Shown: piece after piece, positions 17,992 through 25,794 of the stretch
Position numbering within the stretch: position 1 is the stretch's first letter
Layout of the letters: every line of letters begins with the position of its first letter
Source of the DNA: Bacteriovoracaceae bacterium
GTDB lineage: Bacteria > Bdellovibrionota > Bacteriovoracia > Bacteriovoracales > Bacteriovoracaceae
Reading direction: 5' to 3'
Assembly: GCA_947377285.1 (NCBI GenBank)
Contig: CANCFT010000016.1
Location: 18,245-82,244 of the forward strand
DNA: 64,000 bases
Notes under the pieces: model-generated
What the model saw: only the letters and a program-made list of their open reading frames with translations
The model's database searches: none
What the model was told of the DNA's origin: nothing
Made by a program: the position numbers and the translations under genes

Positions 17992-18139
17992 GCCCAACCT
18001 ATTTGTAAATCTCTAAGTATTCAAGATGTTAACATATCAACGTGCCATATATTCACTTACAAAAAGTACAATTCAATTATATTTATTTTTAACCTATTAT
18101 TATCAGCTTGAAGATTAGTTAAATTAAAATTAGTGGGTT

Positions 18140-18922
18140 TTATCTTCCTTCAGACTGCCCATAAAATGAGTGTTTGACGGGACCTTTACCGACTATGCTT
18201 TCAAGTTCAATCTCCTGATTATCTTGTACTGGATTTATTTCAAAACTTTTAGTTCCAAAAGCATTGAATTGATCTTCAACTATTAATTTAATTTTTGATG
18301 ATACAATTAATTTATCTAATAATTTTCGTCTCTCAAATATATCGATATTGGCGTGATTTATTTTATCTAAATATTGAGAGAGTATAAATTCAAAATATTT
18401 CGTCTCTAAAGAATCATTTGAATTTAACATAACAATTGTGTTGTTCAATTTTTTTTCAATGATATTTATAATCTCATCTGGAATTGTTAACGAAAGAGTT
18501 TCAATTAAATATTGTTCAACTTCTAAATGTGTTTCAAAATGACCATTTCTTAATATAACTTCAAGTTCTTTTTCATACTTTAGAGAATGAGAAATCTCAT
18601 ATTGGCGAAGATTTGATTCAATTGTATTTAATTCAACTAGAGAATTAAATTTTTTTGTTTTGTATTGAATCAAATAAGAAAGTTGAATATGGTAGGGATT
18701 ATTTTTATTTAAAAATTTATCATAAGAATCTTGGGCCAACTTTTCGAATTTTTCACTTGAAGGAATTCTTTTGTAATCAATTTTTTTATTATTTGTTAAA
18801 ATGGACAATTGATGATGCAAATTTGATGTATTTTTCTTTTCATTTGTAATGAGTGTGTCCTTCAATTGCCAAAAGACAACTGTTGCAATCACCGCAAATA
18901 TAATAATGATCTTTTTAATCAA
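18140..18922 (-). CDS. Inner-membrane-anchored helical protein, unknown
   Basis: A protein of 260 residues started at TTG (18922) with AAGG upstream. One N-terminal membrane helix (IIIIFAVIATVVFWQL) is followed by a largely helical, charged periplasmic domain rich in Glu, Lys, Asn and Leu. The end, GPVKHSFYGQSEGR, is not helical. No family is recognised. It lacks a cleavage site, so it is probably an anchored periplasmic protein. It may be co-transcribed with the large FN3 lipoprotein gene downstream, but a gap of about 150 bases separates them. Confidence 0.65.
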   Translation of the reverse strand: MIKKIIIIFAVIATVVFWQLKDTLITNEKKNTSNLHHQLSILTNNKKIDYKRIPSSEKFEKLAQDSYDKFLNKNNPYHIQLSYLIQYKTKKFNSLVELNTIESNLRQYEISHSLKYEKELEVILRNGHFETHLEVEQYLIETLSLTIPDEIINIIEKKLNNTIVMLNSNDSLETKYFEFILSQYLDKINHANIDIFERRKLLDKLIVSSKIKLIVEDQFNAFGTKSFEINPVQDNQEIELESIVGKGPVKHSFYGQSEGR

Positions 18923-19022
18923 TGATCTACCTTCATTTAGTAAATGGAATAACCCAGTGGACTTATCGGCAAATGCCGATGGAATTATTAACTTCTTTTA
19001 AATTAAGGAGATAGGAGATATT

Positions 19023-19057
19023 CAGGGCCCATTTATTTGCTTATAAAATAGGCCCTG
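19023..19057 (-). terminator. Hairpin downstream of the OYE reductase
   Basis: CAGGGCC (19023-19029) pairs with GGCCCTG (19051-19057), and the inner AT-rich bases can extend the stem. It begins 21 bases after the reductase stop. There is no clear U tract, so termination is plausible but not certain. A second small hairpin, ATCGGC-AAAT-GCCGAT, lies at 18965-18980. Confidence 0.4.
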
Positions 19058-19078
19058 GATTAGATGTCTGCTGGAGAC

Positions 19079-20122
19079 TTATTTATAGTCTGAATAACCA
19101 ATTTCACCTTTGGCATAAAGTGTTTCAAAATTGACAGGAGTTAGAGGAGAATTTTCTTTTAGTTTTTGTACGAGGTTTGGATTAGAAATAAAATTTAATC
19201 CAAAAGAAACTGCTTTTGCATAACCAGTATTAATAATTTCTTCAGCAGAGGCCTTATCTAATTTTTCATTTACAATATAATTTCCACCAAAAGCTTTACT
19301 AAGTTTTTTACCTAAATAACCTTCCCCTTGGTGCTCTCTTGAAAAAATAAATGCAATTTTTCTTTTTGCTAATTGTTCGACCAAATAAGTAAATGTTGCC
19401 TCAAGATTACTGTCACCCATAGTATGAGAATCGGCCCGAGGAGAAATATGGTAACCAACATTTCCAGGATTCCAAATTTCTAAAACTGCATCCGTCACTT
19501 CAAGTGCTAGGCGGGCCCTATTTTCGATATTACCACCGTACTGATCCGTTCTCTTATTTGTTCCGTCTTGAAGGAATTGATCTAGTAAATATCCATTGGC
19601 ACCGTGAATTTCAACTCCATCAAAACCTGCTTCTTTGGCATTTTTGGCGCCATTTTTATAAGCGGCTACGATTGCTGGAATTTCAGATAGCAGTAGGGCC
19701 CTTGGAACGACATAATTTTTTTCAGGTCTCACAAGACTAATGTGTCCTGAAGCTGCAAGTGCACTAGGAGCCACTGGCGTTTTTCCATCAAGAAACATAG
19801 GATCAGAAATTCGACCAACATGCCAAAGTTGAAGGATGATTGTACCACCTTCATTATGTACAGATTTAGTTATTTTTTTCCATCCTTCTACTTGTTCTGC
19901 TGACCAAATACCTGGAGTGTCGGCGTAGCCAATGCCCATGGGTTCAACCGAAGTAGCTTCTGAAATAATTAACCCTGCAGTTGCTCGTTGACCATAATAT
20001 TTGGCCATAATATCGTTAGGTATTCGTTCAATCCCAGCACGTGCTCGAGTGAGAGGGGCCATGACAATTCTATTTTTAAGTTTTAAATTACCAAGTTCAA
20101 TAGGTTCAAATAAAGTAGGCAT
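19079..20122 (-). CDS. nemA: Alkene reductase, old yellow enzyme family (NemA-like)
   Basis: An FMN-dependent NAD(P)H ene-reductase of 347 residues. The TIM-barrel motifs are present: LFEPIELGNLKLKNRIVMAPLTRARA, the FMN/substrate site QLWHVGRIS, GFDGVEIHGANGYLLDQFL with the His pair, then RTDQYGG and NRARLALEV. It reduces electrophilic C=C bonds or nitro compounds in the cytoplasm. The ATG at 20122 is chosen because TGGAG lies six bases upstream; TTG at 20134 is the alternative. A perfect inverted repeat upstream suggests repressor control, as for E. coli nemRA, but no regulator gene is adjacent. Confidence 0.92.
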   Translation of the reverse strand: MPTLFEPIELGNLKLKNRIVMAPLTRARAGIERIPNDIMAKYYGQRATAGLIISEATSVEPMGIGYADTPGIWSAEQVEGWKKITKSVHNEGGTIILQLWHVGRISDPMFLDGKTPVAPSALAASGHISLVRPEKNYVVPRALLLSEIPAIVAAYKNGAKNAKEAGFDGVEIHGANGYLLDQFLQDGTNKRTDQYGGNIENRARLALEVTDAVLEIWNPGNVGYHISPRADSHTMGDSNLEATFTYLVEQLAKRKIAFIFSREHQGEGYLGKKLSKAFGGNYIVNEKLDKASAEEIINTGYAKAVSFGLNFISNPNLVQKLKENSPLTPVNFETLYAKGEIGYSDYK

Positions 20123-20162
20123 GCTTATCTCCAAAAATAATAATTAAATGACTGCTGAAAAT

Positions 20163-20190
20163 GGTGACATTTTTTAGCAAAAATGTCACC
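20163..20190. promoter_or_regulatory. Perfect 12-bp inverted repeat upstream of nemA
   Basis: The arms GGTGACATTTTT (20163-20174) and AAAAATGTCACC (20179-20190) are exactly complementary around TAGC. They lie 41 bases upstream of the nemA start in its 5' region. An operator for an electrophile-sensing repressor, or a leader hairpin, are both possible. Confidence 0.5.
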
Positions 20191-20416
20191 AATATCTAAC
20201 TGAATTACTGGTGTATTGTTGCAGCTTGACGAAAGTAAGAGACACGCAGAAAATTTTTATCTCCCCAGAGAGCTAACAATTTGCATAGCTTTTTTAAGAC
20301 GTTCGCGAGTTTTTACTCAAAGTGAATTAGTAGAATTAAAAATAAAATGATTTAAATCACAGTACTTTTGAATTAGTTCTTTTAATATTAATCTATAAAC
20401 TTCAAAAGGATAAAAA

Positions 20417-20809
20417 ATGAAAAGGTTTATGTTAATTCTATTCTCACTTTTTTTAGTTAGCGGCTTTTCTTTTGCCAAAGAAAATAATTCTGAATATCTT
20501 GCAAGACATGGAGGGATTGTTCAAAAGACAGCAAATACTTTTTTAGAAGTTGTGCAAGATAAAGAAAAGACAAATATTTATATTACAGGACATGACCATA
20601 AAAATATAAGTGATAAAAAGCTATCACTCTCTGCTATTGCACATATAAATGGAAAAGAGTATCCAATGCAGTTAAGCCTAGAAAATGATCATTATTCAGT
20701 GAGTCCTTCAAACTCATATCTGCATAAAGAAAAAAATTATGTTTTAATGATCAATATATCATTTTCTGGAACAGTGGATAGAGCTAGTTTTCAATTGCAT
20801 GGTAGATAA
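20417..20809 (+). CDS. Small secreted protein, possibly metal-related
   Basis: A protein of 130 residues with a signal peptide ending at SGFSFA/KE. The mature part starts with YLARHGGIVQKTANTFLEVV and has the TGHDHKNISD segment, then a beta-rich remainder. The HGG...FLEVV...LY/I pattern recalls small periplasmic proteins found beside heavy-metal efflux systems, but no efflux genes are here, so this is only a resemblance. AAAAGGA precedes the ATG. It is convergent with the cardiolipin synthase gene. Confidence 0.75.
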   Translation: MKRFMLILFSLFLVSGFSFAKENNSEYLARHGGIVQKTANTFLEVVQDKEKTNIYITGHDHKNISDKKLSLSAIAHINGKEYPMQLSLENDHYSVSPSNSYLHKEKNYVLMINISFSGTVDRASFQLHGR

Positions 20810-20819
20810 AAAAATTAAA

Positions 20820-22274
20820 TCAAAGTAATGGTCCGAGTAGTCTGGCCAAGTCTTCTTTAAACTCTATAATTCTTTGTTTTTTATCGAAATCCTTAATTCC
20901 TATAATTTTAGATTGATTCATATAGAGCATTTGAAGTTCATTTAAAGATAGTGCAAAGGAGCTATCATAAATAGCTAAAGTAAATTCAAAATTTATTCGT
21001 AAACTTCGAGGGTCTAGATTTAGTGTTCCAAATAAACAGAATTCGCCATCAACTTCTACCGATTTAGTATGAAGCATACCCCCCTTGTACAAGGCAACTT
21101 GAACTCCTACTAAAACTAATTCTTTAAAATAAGATTGACTGGCATATTGAGTAATAGTGGAATCAATTTTTTCTGGAGTGATCAAAATAACTTTAACTCC
21201 TCTTTTGGATGCACTCATAATTGCATGAAGTAAAGATTCACTTGGAATAAAATAAGGTGTAGTTAAAACGATCCTATATCGAGCACTATAAATCGCCATA
21301 ACTAATACTTCTTCGATATGTGAATATTTTAATTCAGGGCCTGAAGGTAAACATTGTATTTTTGACATTTTAATTTTAGCAATATCAGAAAAATGAGATT
21401 CTTTTTCTAAAGTTTTAAAATCAATTTTAGATTCGACACTCCAGTCACTTAAGAAAATGAAATTCATTGCCTCTACGGCCGGTCCTTGAATTCTACATAT
21501 GGCATCTATCCATTCACCAATTTTTTTATTTTTTTTAAAATAGTTAGGATCAGCTAAATTTAGACTACCAGTATAACTAATTTCTGAATCAATGATTAAT
21601 AATTTTCGATGCATTCTTAAATCCGGTCGTGCAATTAATGAGCGAATAAATCCAGAAGGCATTGCCGTTTTAATATTGATACCAGCATTCTTTAATTTTT
21701 TTGCATTTTTCCCTTTTAAAAAAGTGGAACTTCCGATTTGATCCAAAAGAACTCTGCATTTCACACCTCGGTAGGTTGCACGTATCAATGCTTCTCCAAA
21801 GTCATCTGCTCGCCCTCCATCACTCCAAATATAGAACTCCATATCACAAGAAATTTTAGAATTATCAATGTCATTAATGATTGAATTAAATGCATCATCT
21901 GTGTTTTTCAAGAGAGAAATATCATTTCCAGATAAGAGAGGAGCATCGAAAAATCCTCTTACTGTTCTCGCAAATGATTTTGACGGCTCTCGTAATAAGT
22001 TTTCATTTGAGTTTTTTGCAAAAAGTATTTGAATTTGTGTTCTTATTAATAAAGTAGTTGAATTTAATCGTAGAAGGCGTCTTTTTCCAAGTCTGTATTC
22101 ACCGAGATAAATATAAAGTATTGTGCCGAAAATGGGTAAAAAGAATATTACACTTAGCCAGGCCCAAGCAACTCCGCTTGGAAGTCGTCTTTCAAGAATT
22201 CGTGTGCAAAACCAAATTCGAAGTATAAAATCAAAAATAAAAAAATAGTTAGGAAATGTAAGCAAAATTAACAT
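20820..22274 (-). CDS. cls: Cardiolipin synthase (phospholipase D superfamily)
   Basis: A protein of 484 residues with two N-terminal membrane helices (about 1-60) and two HKD catalytic motifs: MHRKLLIIDSEISYTGSLN near residue 220 and LHTKSVEVDGEFCLFGTLN near 400. It joins two phosphatidylglycerols, or PG and PE, into cardiolipin at the inner membrane. The length matches ClsA (about 480). The N-terminal RLPSGVAWAWLSVIFFLPIFG segment is typical of ClsA-type proteins. It is transcribed alone. Confidence 0.93.
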   Translation of the reverse strand: MLILLTFPNYFFIFDFILRIWFCTRILERRLPSGVAWAWLSVIFFLPIFGTILYIYLGEYRLGKRRLLRLNSTTLLIRTQIQILFAKNSNENLLREPSKSFARTVRGFFDAPLLSGNDISLLKNTDDAFNSIINDIDNSKISCDMEFYIWSDGGRADDFGEALIRATYRGVKCRVLLDQIGSSTFLKGKNAKKLKNAGINIKTAMPSGFIRSLIARPDLRMHRKLLIIDSEISYTGSLNLADPNYFKKNKKIGEWIDAICRIQGPAVEAMNFIFLSDWSVESKIDFKTLEKESHFSDIAKIKMSKIQCLPSGPELKYSHIEEVLVMAIYSARYRIVLTTPYFIPSESLLHAIMSASKRGVKVILITPEKIDSTITQYASQSYFKELVLVGVQVALYKGGMLHTKSVEVDGEFCLFGTLNLDPRSLRINFEFTLAIYDSSFALSLNELQMLYMNQSKIIGIKDFDKKQRIIEFKEDLARLLGPLL

Positions 22275-22580
22275 AAAGCTCGGCTAAAAAGATATTGAGA
22301 CATCAATTTAATTTCTTGATGACCTAAATATTTCATTAAAGTCTCCCATTAAGATTTAAATTATTTCACGGCCAGTAAGTAAAAATAAATATGATTTTCA
22401 TATAGCTAATATAGTTAAAAAAATTAAATAGAAATTAACCAGATCGTCTATAACTTAGACAAACCCATTGTTTTGACTAATATATCGACATGGACAAAGT
22501 ATAAATAGTTGAAAATCTTCAAAAGGATTTGGCACATTGAGTGCAACATTGAACAATACTTAATACCATAGGATTAATTT
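22275..22580. promoter_or_regulatory. Divergent regulatory region between cls and the 22581 gene
   Basis: Within these 306 bases are two palindromes: ATATGA-TTT-TCATAT (22389-22403) and GTCTA-TAACT-TAGAC (22446-22460). The second shares its GTCTA-N5-TAGAC form with a palindrome at 25398-25412. TTGACT (near 22475) and TATAAA (near 22500) are promoter-like, but their spacing is too long to call. No coding frame is evident. Confidence 0.4.
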
Positions 22581-23081
22581 ATGAAAACTATTTTTTTTGT
22601 TTTAGTTTCAGTATTAGTTATTAACGGGAGTTTTGCTTCTGAACGAAATTGTAAAATCTCAACAGAGGACTCTGGCGGCTTTTATGAATTATCAAATGGT
22701 AGAGTTGATATTATCTCGAAAGATGTCTTAAATCGAATTGATTCAAATGGAGATCCCAAAATGGGATTTAAAATTTCTGAGCACGATTCACTTTCATGTG
22801 ACTCTTGTATAGTAAGAACCAAAGACCCACTCATAAGTTCTTTTACCGTTTTTAACTGTATGGATGCAAGAGTTGAAATGTGTGATCGCTTAGAAAATCA
22901 AAATGATTCTCTAAAGTGCTCATCTAGCTTAACAAATTTACAAAAGAAACAATGTAATAATTGGTCAGTCCGAGCAGATCGATTTGAGTCCCTTGTAAGA
23001 AAGTATAATTTAGACGATATGGCCAATGGCAGATGTAAAGTTATTCAAATGCTTTATGAGAAAGATCATTTATCAAAATAG
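22581..23081 (+). CDS. Secreted cysteine-rich protein, unknown
   Basis: A protein of 166 residues with a signal peptide (to about NGSFA/SE). The mature part has about eight Cys (RNCKIS, LSCDSCIVR, FNCMD, EMCDR, KCSSS, QCNNW, RCKV), an even number that fits several disulphides formed in the periplasm. The C-terminal half is helical and charged. No family is recognised. AGGA lies eight bases before the ATG. It probably stands alone, 76 bases before the VOC gene. Confidence 0.75.
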   Translation: MKTIFFVLVSVLVINGSFASERNCKISTEDSGGFYELSNGRVDIISKDVLNRIDSNGDPKMGFKISEHDSLSCDSCIVRTKDPLISSFTVFNCMDARVEMCDRLENQNDSLKCSSSLTNLQKKQCNNWSVRADRFESLVRKYNLDDMANGRCKVIQMLYEKDHLSK

Positions 23082-23157
23082 TTGTCATTTATCACCAATT
23101 AGCATTAGCTATTAATTCTTCATTATTTATAAATCAAAGAAAAGAGACGGAGAGAAA

Positions 23158-23571
23158 ATGAATTTTAATATATGGTTAAACCTGGCTTCAAATGATCTTT
23201 CAAAGGCAAAGAAGTTCTATGAAGATATTGGTTTTGAAATAAATAAACAGCATGTTGCCCCTCATATGGTAAGTATGTTTGTTGGTAAAGGGAGATTAGT
23301 CATTAATTTATTTGAAGAAAAATTAATGGAACAATTTATGGGAAATCAAAAAGTAACTCTTACTCAAAATTCAAATGAATTGCTGATTTCGATTGGAGCA
23401 GATTCGTCAGAGGAAGTAGATAATTGGGCTAAAAAAGTTAAAAATGCTGGTGGTGTTCTTTATTCTGAACCAGCTTTTGCAGATGGTTGGATGTATGGAT
23501 TTGGCTTTATAGATCCCGATGGTCATAGACTCAATTTGCTTTATATGGATATGAGTAAAATGCCAGTTTAG
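23158..23571 (+). CDS. VOC superfamily (glyoxalase/dioxygenase-like) protein
   Basis: A single VOC domain of 137 residues: LNLASNDLSKAKKFYEDIGFEI at the start and GFGFIDPDGHRLNLLYMD at the end, the two halves of the beta-alpha-beta-beta-beta fold. It resembles the short glyoxalase-like proteins that dimerise to form a metal or ligand site. Conserved ligand positions are incomplete, so the catalytic status is unclear. GGAGA precedes the ATG. Cytosolic, with no operon partner. Confidence 0.88.
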   Translation: MNFNIWLNLASNDLSKAKKFYEDIGFEINKQHVAPHMVSMFVGKGRLVINLFEEKLMEQFMGNQKVTLTQNSNELLISIGADSSEEVDNWAKKVKNAGGVLYSEPAFADGWMYGFGFIDPDGHRLNLLYMDMSKMPV

Positions 23572-23585
23572 ACAAATGAATTAAA

Positions 23586-24617
23586 TTAAAAGTTTTGATT
23601 TAAAAATTTGGCTAAAGGGGATTGATATTCTGTTAGTTCAGAACTTAATGAACTTAATTCTAACTCATTCCAGTTTTGTGCAAGTTTTGGATTTAAAGAA
23701 AGAGTCGGAACTTCTAAAAGCTTGATTGAGTTTTCAAATGATAATTTATTAAAATAAATATTTCTCATATTTTCTTGTGAAGGATAAATAACAAGTAGTT
23801 TTGTTAAGTTAGATTCTGTTAATGCAAAATAGACAGATTTCGGAATAACTGAGTTCAAAGTTATTGTTAATAATTCTTTATCATCATTTATCTCCTTACT
23901 GTTATTATTTTTCTTCGGTATGAATAAGTTTTTTATTCTAGGAAGACTTATTAGATCCTCGGTGACTTGATAGGTGCAATTATTTAAAAGCCCCATAAAT
24001 CTAGGCAATTCTTTTTGTTCATTTACTAATAAGTTTTGTCGTTCAATTCTTTCGATATTTTTAATCAGCAATGTTAGAATTTCATTTTCAGTTAAGTTTA
24101 ACCACTGCTCATAGATATTTCTATTTGTTAAAACAGAATCATTTCCATAAATTGAAACCTGAGTGGGGTTTTGTAGTTTTCTATAATAGATAGCGCCTAT
24201 GACCTTTTTAGAGTTTATATACTCTTCACTGGCATTTGGATAATCGTTCGTAAAAAAGGGAAAGGCCTCTTTAGAGAGCTTAACTCCGTCAAAGTAAATG
24301 TCATTTAATTGGTTGCCAATGCAATAGACAAATCTTTCAGCAAGATGACCAAATTTTGAAATACCTGGACCTGATCCCATGTAAACGTTGGCAAAACCAA
24401 GCATTTTTATAGGTTCTCCTAAAGCATTATATTTAGTTGGAGTGTAGTGTTTTTGACAAATATCTTGCTCTATAAGTTGTTTATTAATAATAGCCGAGTA
24501 ATCGATAACAACTTTTACTCTATCTTCTTTTATCTGATGAAATAAAGATTTAGCGCAAAGATTTGCGCTAAATCCGATAAAAATAAAAGTTAAAATAAAA
24601 GTTGTTAAATATTTCAT
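23586..24617 (-). CDS. Secreted DUF4105/Lnb-like putative permuted-papain protein
   Basis: A protein of 343 residues with a signal peptide (to about SANLCA/KS). It contains GSGPGISKFGHLAERFVYC, with a candidate catalytic His, then YEQWLNLTENEILTLL and, further on, GLLNNCTYQVTEDL with a candidate Cys. The order, His first and Cys later within NNC, matches the DUF4105/Lnb N-terminal family, whose members are periplasmic and linked to lipid or lipoprotein processing. The match is by motif order rather than overall similarity. The stop of the gene upstream on the same strand is four bases before its start, so the two form an operon. Confidence 0.55.
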   Translation of the reverse strand: MKYLTTFILTFIFIGFSANLCAKSLFHQIKEDRVKVVIDYSAIINKQLIEQDICQKHYTPTKYNALGEPIKMLGFANVYMGSGPGISKFGHLAERFVYCIGNQLNDIYFDGVKLSKEAFPFFTNDYPNASEEYINSKKVIGAIYYRKLQNPTQVSIYGNDSVLTNRNIYEQWLNLTENEILTLLIKNIERIERQNLLVNEQKELPRFMGLLNNCTYQVTEDLISLPRIKNLFIPKKNNNSKEINDDKELLTITLNSVIPKSVYFALTESNLTKLLVIYPSQENMRNIYFNKLSFENSIKLLEVPTLSLNPKLAQNWNELELSSLSSELTEYQSPLAKFLNQNF

Positions 24618-24621
24618 ATAA

Positions 24622-25311
24622 TTATTTTACATTATTTGCAGAAGAGCTTTCGATAGTTCTAATTTGTTTTTCAAGTTCTGTTTTCTCTTTATTTTTGTTA
24701 ACTTCGTTTGAAACAGAAGCTGCAACACTTGAAGCAATCCCTAAAAGTGCAACATCACCAGAAACATTTAAACATTCTTGTGTACGGCAAGATGCTGCAA
24801 TATTTAAACCTAAGTCAAAAACAATAGATCCTGCTGCAAGAACTTGAGCTGATTCATTGTCAAAGTCATCCATCATAGTAGAAGTGAGCAATAGGCCTGG
24901 CATTATGTATGGCGTGTAGTAGTAATAATGATCATGGTATCCACGATGTCTTTCATTATATCTTCTACCTTGAACATAACTTTTACGACCTTCATTGTGA
25001 ACATAGTAAGTCACAATATGAGTTTCATAGCGTTCCGTCTCATAGACTCTGATTGTTCTTTCTTCATGGTTATTTCTATCAAAAATAACGGTCTCTTCTA
25101 TATAGACATAATCACTTGATCTAAATGAAGACTCCATACAAGTGCTAAACTGGCAACGTCTGTCTGTTTCACGGTATTGATATTGGCGGTTAAACCCACT
25201 ATCAAATTCTCTGTAGTGAGTTCTGTATCTTCTTGCATGGTTTTCACCAGCAATAGCGCTTACTAATAAACTGGAAACGATAATTGAAAGCAATAGAAAA
25301 GTATTTTTCAT
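24622..25311 (-). CDS. Secreted Tyr/Arg/His-rich protein, unknown
   Basis: A protein of 229 residues from the ATG at 25311, chosen for AAAGGAG six bases upstream; 25338 would add nine residues before the signal peptide. After the signal peptide (to VSAIA/GE) comes a region dense in Tyr, Arg and His (for example YRTHYREFDSGFNRQYQYRE and YHDHYYYYTPY), which may bind metal or stick to surfaces. The C-terminal part is Ala-rich with two Cys (SCRTQEC). It is followed after four bases by the DUF4105-like gene. Confidence 0.7.
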   Translation of the reverse strand: MKNTFLLLSIIVSSLLVSAIAGENHARRYRTHYREFDSGFNRQYQYRETDRRCQFSTCMESSFRSSDYVYIEETVIFDRNNHEERTIRVYETERYETHIVTYYVHNEGRKSYVQGRRYNERHRGYHDHYYYYTPYIMPGLLLTSTMMDDFDNESAQVLAAGSIVFDLGLNIAASCRTQECLNVSGDVALLGIASSVAASVSNEVNKNKEKTELEKQIRTIESSSANNVK

Positions 25312-25397
25312 AAAATGCTCCTTTTTTTTTAAAATCATACTTTAATCATTAAAAATAGGTTACTCGCCTTTCCTTTATGAAAAAATGACAGTTGGGT

Positions 25398-25412
25398 GTC
25401 TAAAGTTTAGAC
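25398..25412. promoter_or_regulatory. Perfect palindrome GTCTAAA-G-TTTAGAC
   Basis: This 15-base palindrome lies between the divergent minus-strand gene starting at 25311 and the plus-strand element at 25447-25794. It looks like a transcription factor site. It shares the GTCTA-N5-TAGAC frame with the palindrome at 22446-22460. Confidence 0.45.
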
Positions 25413-25527
25413 AGTTAAATTTTTAATTTACGACGAAATCTTTCTCTTGAAACCAACACATCGGACGAGGGCCCTGTTCTTTTACACAGGCACCAATTTT
25501 GGATCTTTTATATCAAAAGGTATTTCT

Positions 25528-25794
25528 ATGGCCGCATCACAATTGGCCCCAGATAGATATGTATCTAATCGGCCTGACCTTCCGCAGATGACCAGCCTCT
25601 TAATCCAGAATTCCCACGTAATATTTTTGGTACACCACCAAGATGATGTCTTAGCTCATGACAGACTAATAAAAATAATCGCAGTACTAGATAACGGATT
25701 GGATACTTATACAATTCTCCCAAAAATGAATCAAGTATTGACTAGGGGCTTTATTAAGAGCCCCTTATTGTTTTCTGGCCGTCCAGTATTTTGA
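25528..25794 (+). CDS. Uncertain ORF in a GC-raised segment (or non-coding RNA)
   Basis: The ATG at 25528, with AAAAGG eight bases upstream, gives 88 residues; the open frame itself reaches back to a TTG at 25447. The segment is visibly richer in G+C and C-ending codons than its neighbours. The product (LLIQNSHVIFLVHHQDDVLAHD) is unlike anything I recognise. A terminator-like hairpin with a T-rich tail lies at 25744-25774, inside the last codons, which argues against this frame being the true product. A structured RNA of about 300 nt ending at that hairpin is the main alternative. Confidence 0.3.
   Translation: MAASQLAPDRYVSNRPDLPQMTSLLIQNSHVIFLVHHQDDVLAHDRLIKIIAVLDNGLDTYTILPKMNQVLTRGFIKSPLLFSGRPVF
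25744..25774 (+). terminator. Rho-independent terminator-like hairpin
   Basis: AGGGGCT (25744-25750), loop of 8, AGCCCCT (25759-25765), then TATTGTTTT. The T-rich tail is on the plus strand. On the minus strand the hairpin directly follows the stop of the methyltransferase, so it may serve both directions. Confidence 0.65.

Noticed and set aside
18655..18849. Plus-strand ORF of 64 codons
   Set aside because: A shadow of the minus-strand gene 18140-18922 with no ribosome site; other overlapping short frames in the window were dropped for the same reason.
20260..20330. Minus-strand frame ending ...RERLKKAMQIVSSLGR, resembling the tail of a regulator
   Set aside because: Only about 18 codons between stops and no start; could be a chance frame or a tiny remnant, not enough to call a pseudogene.
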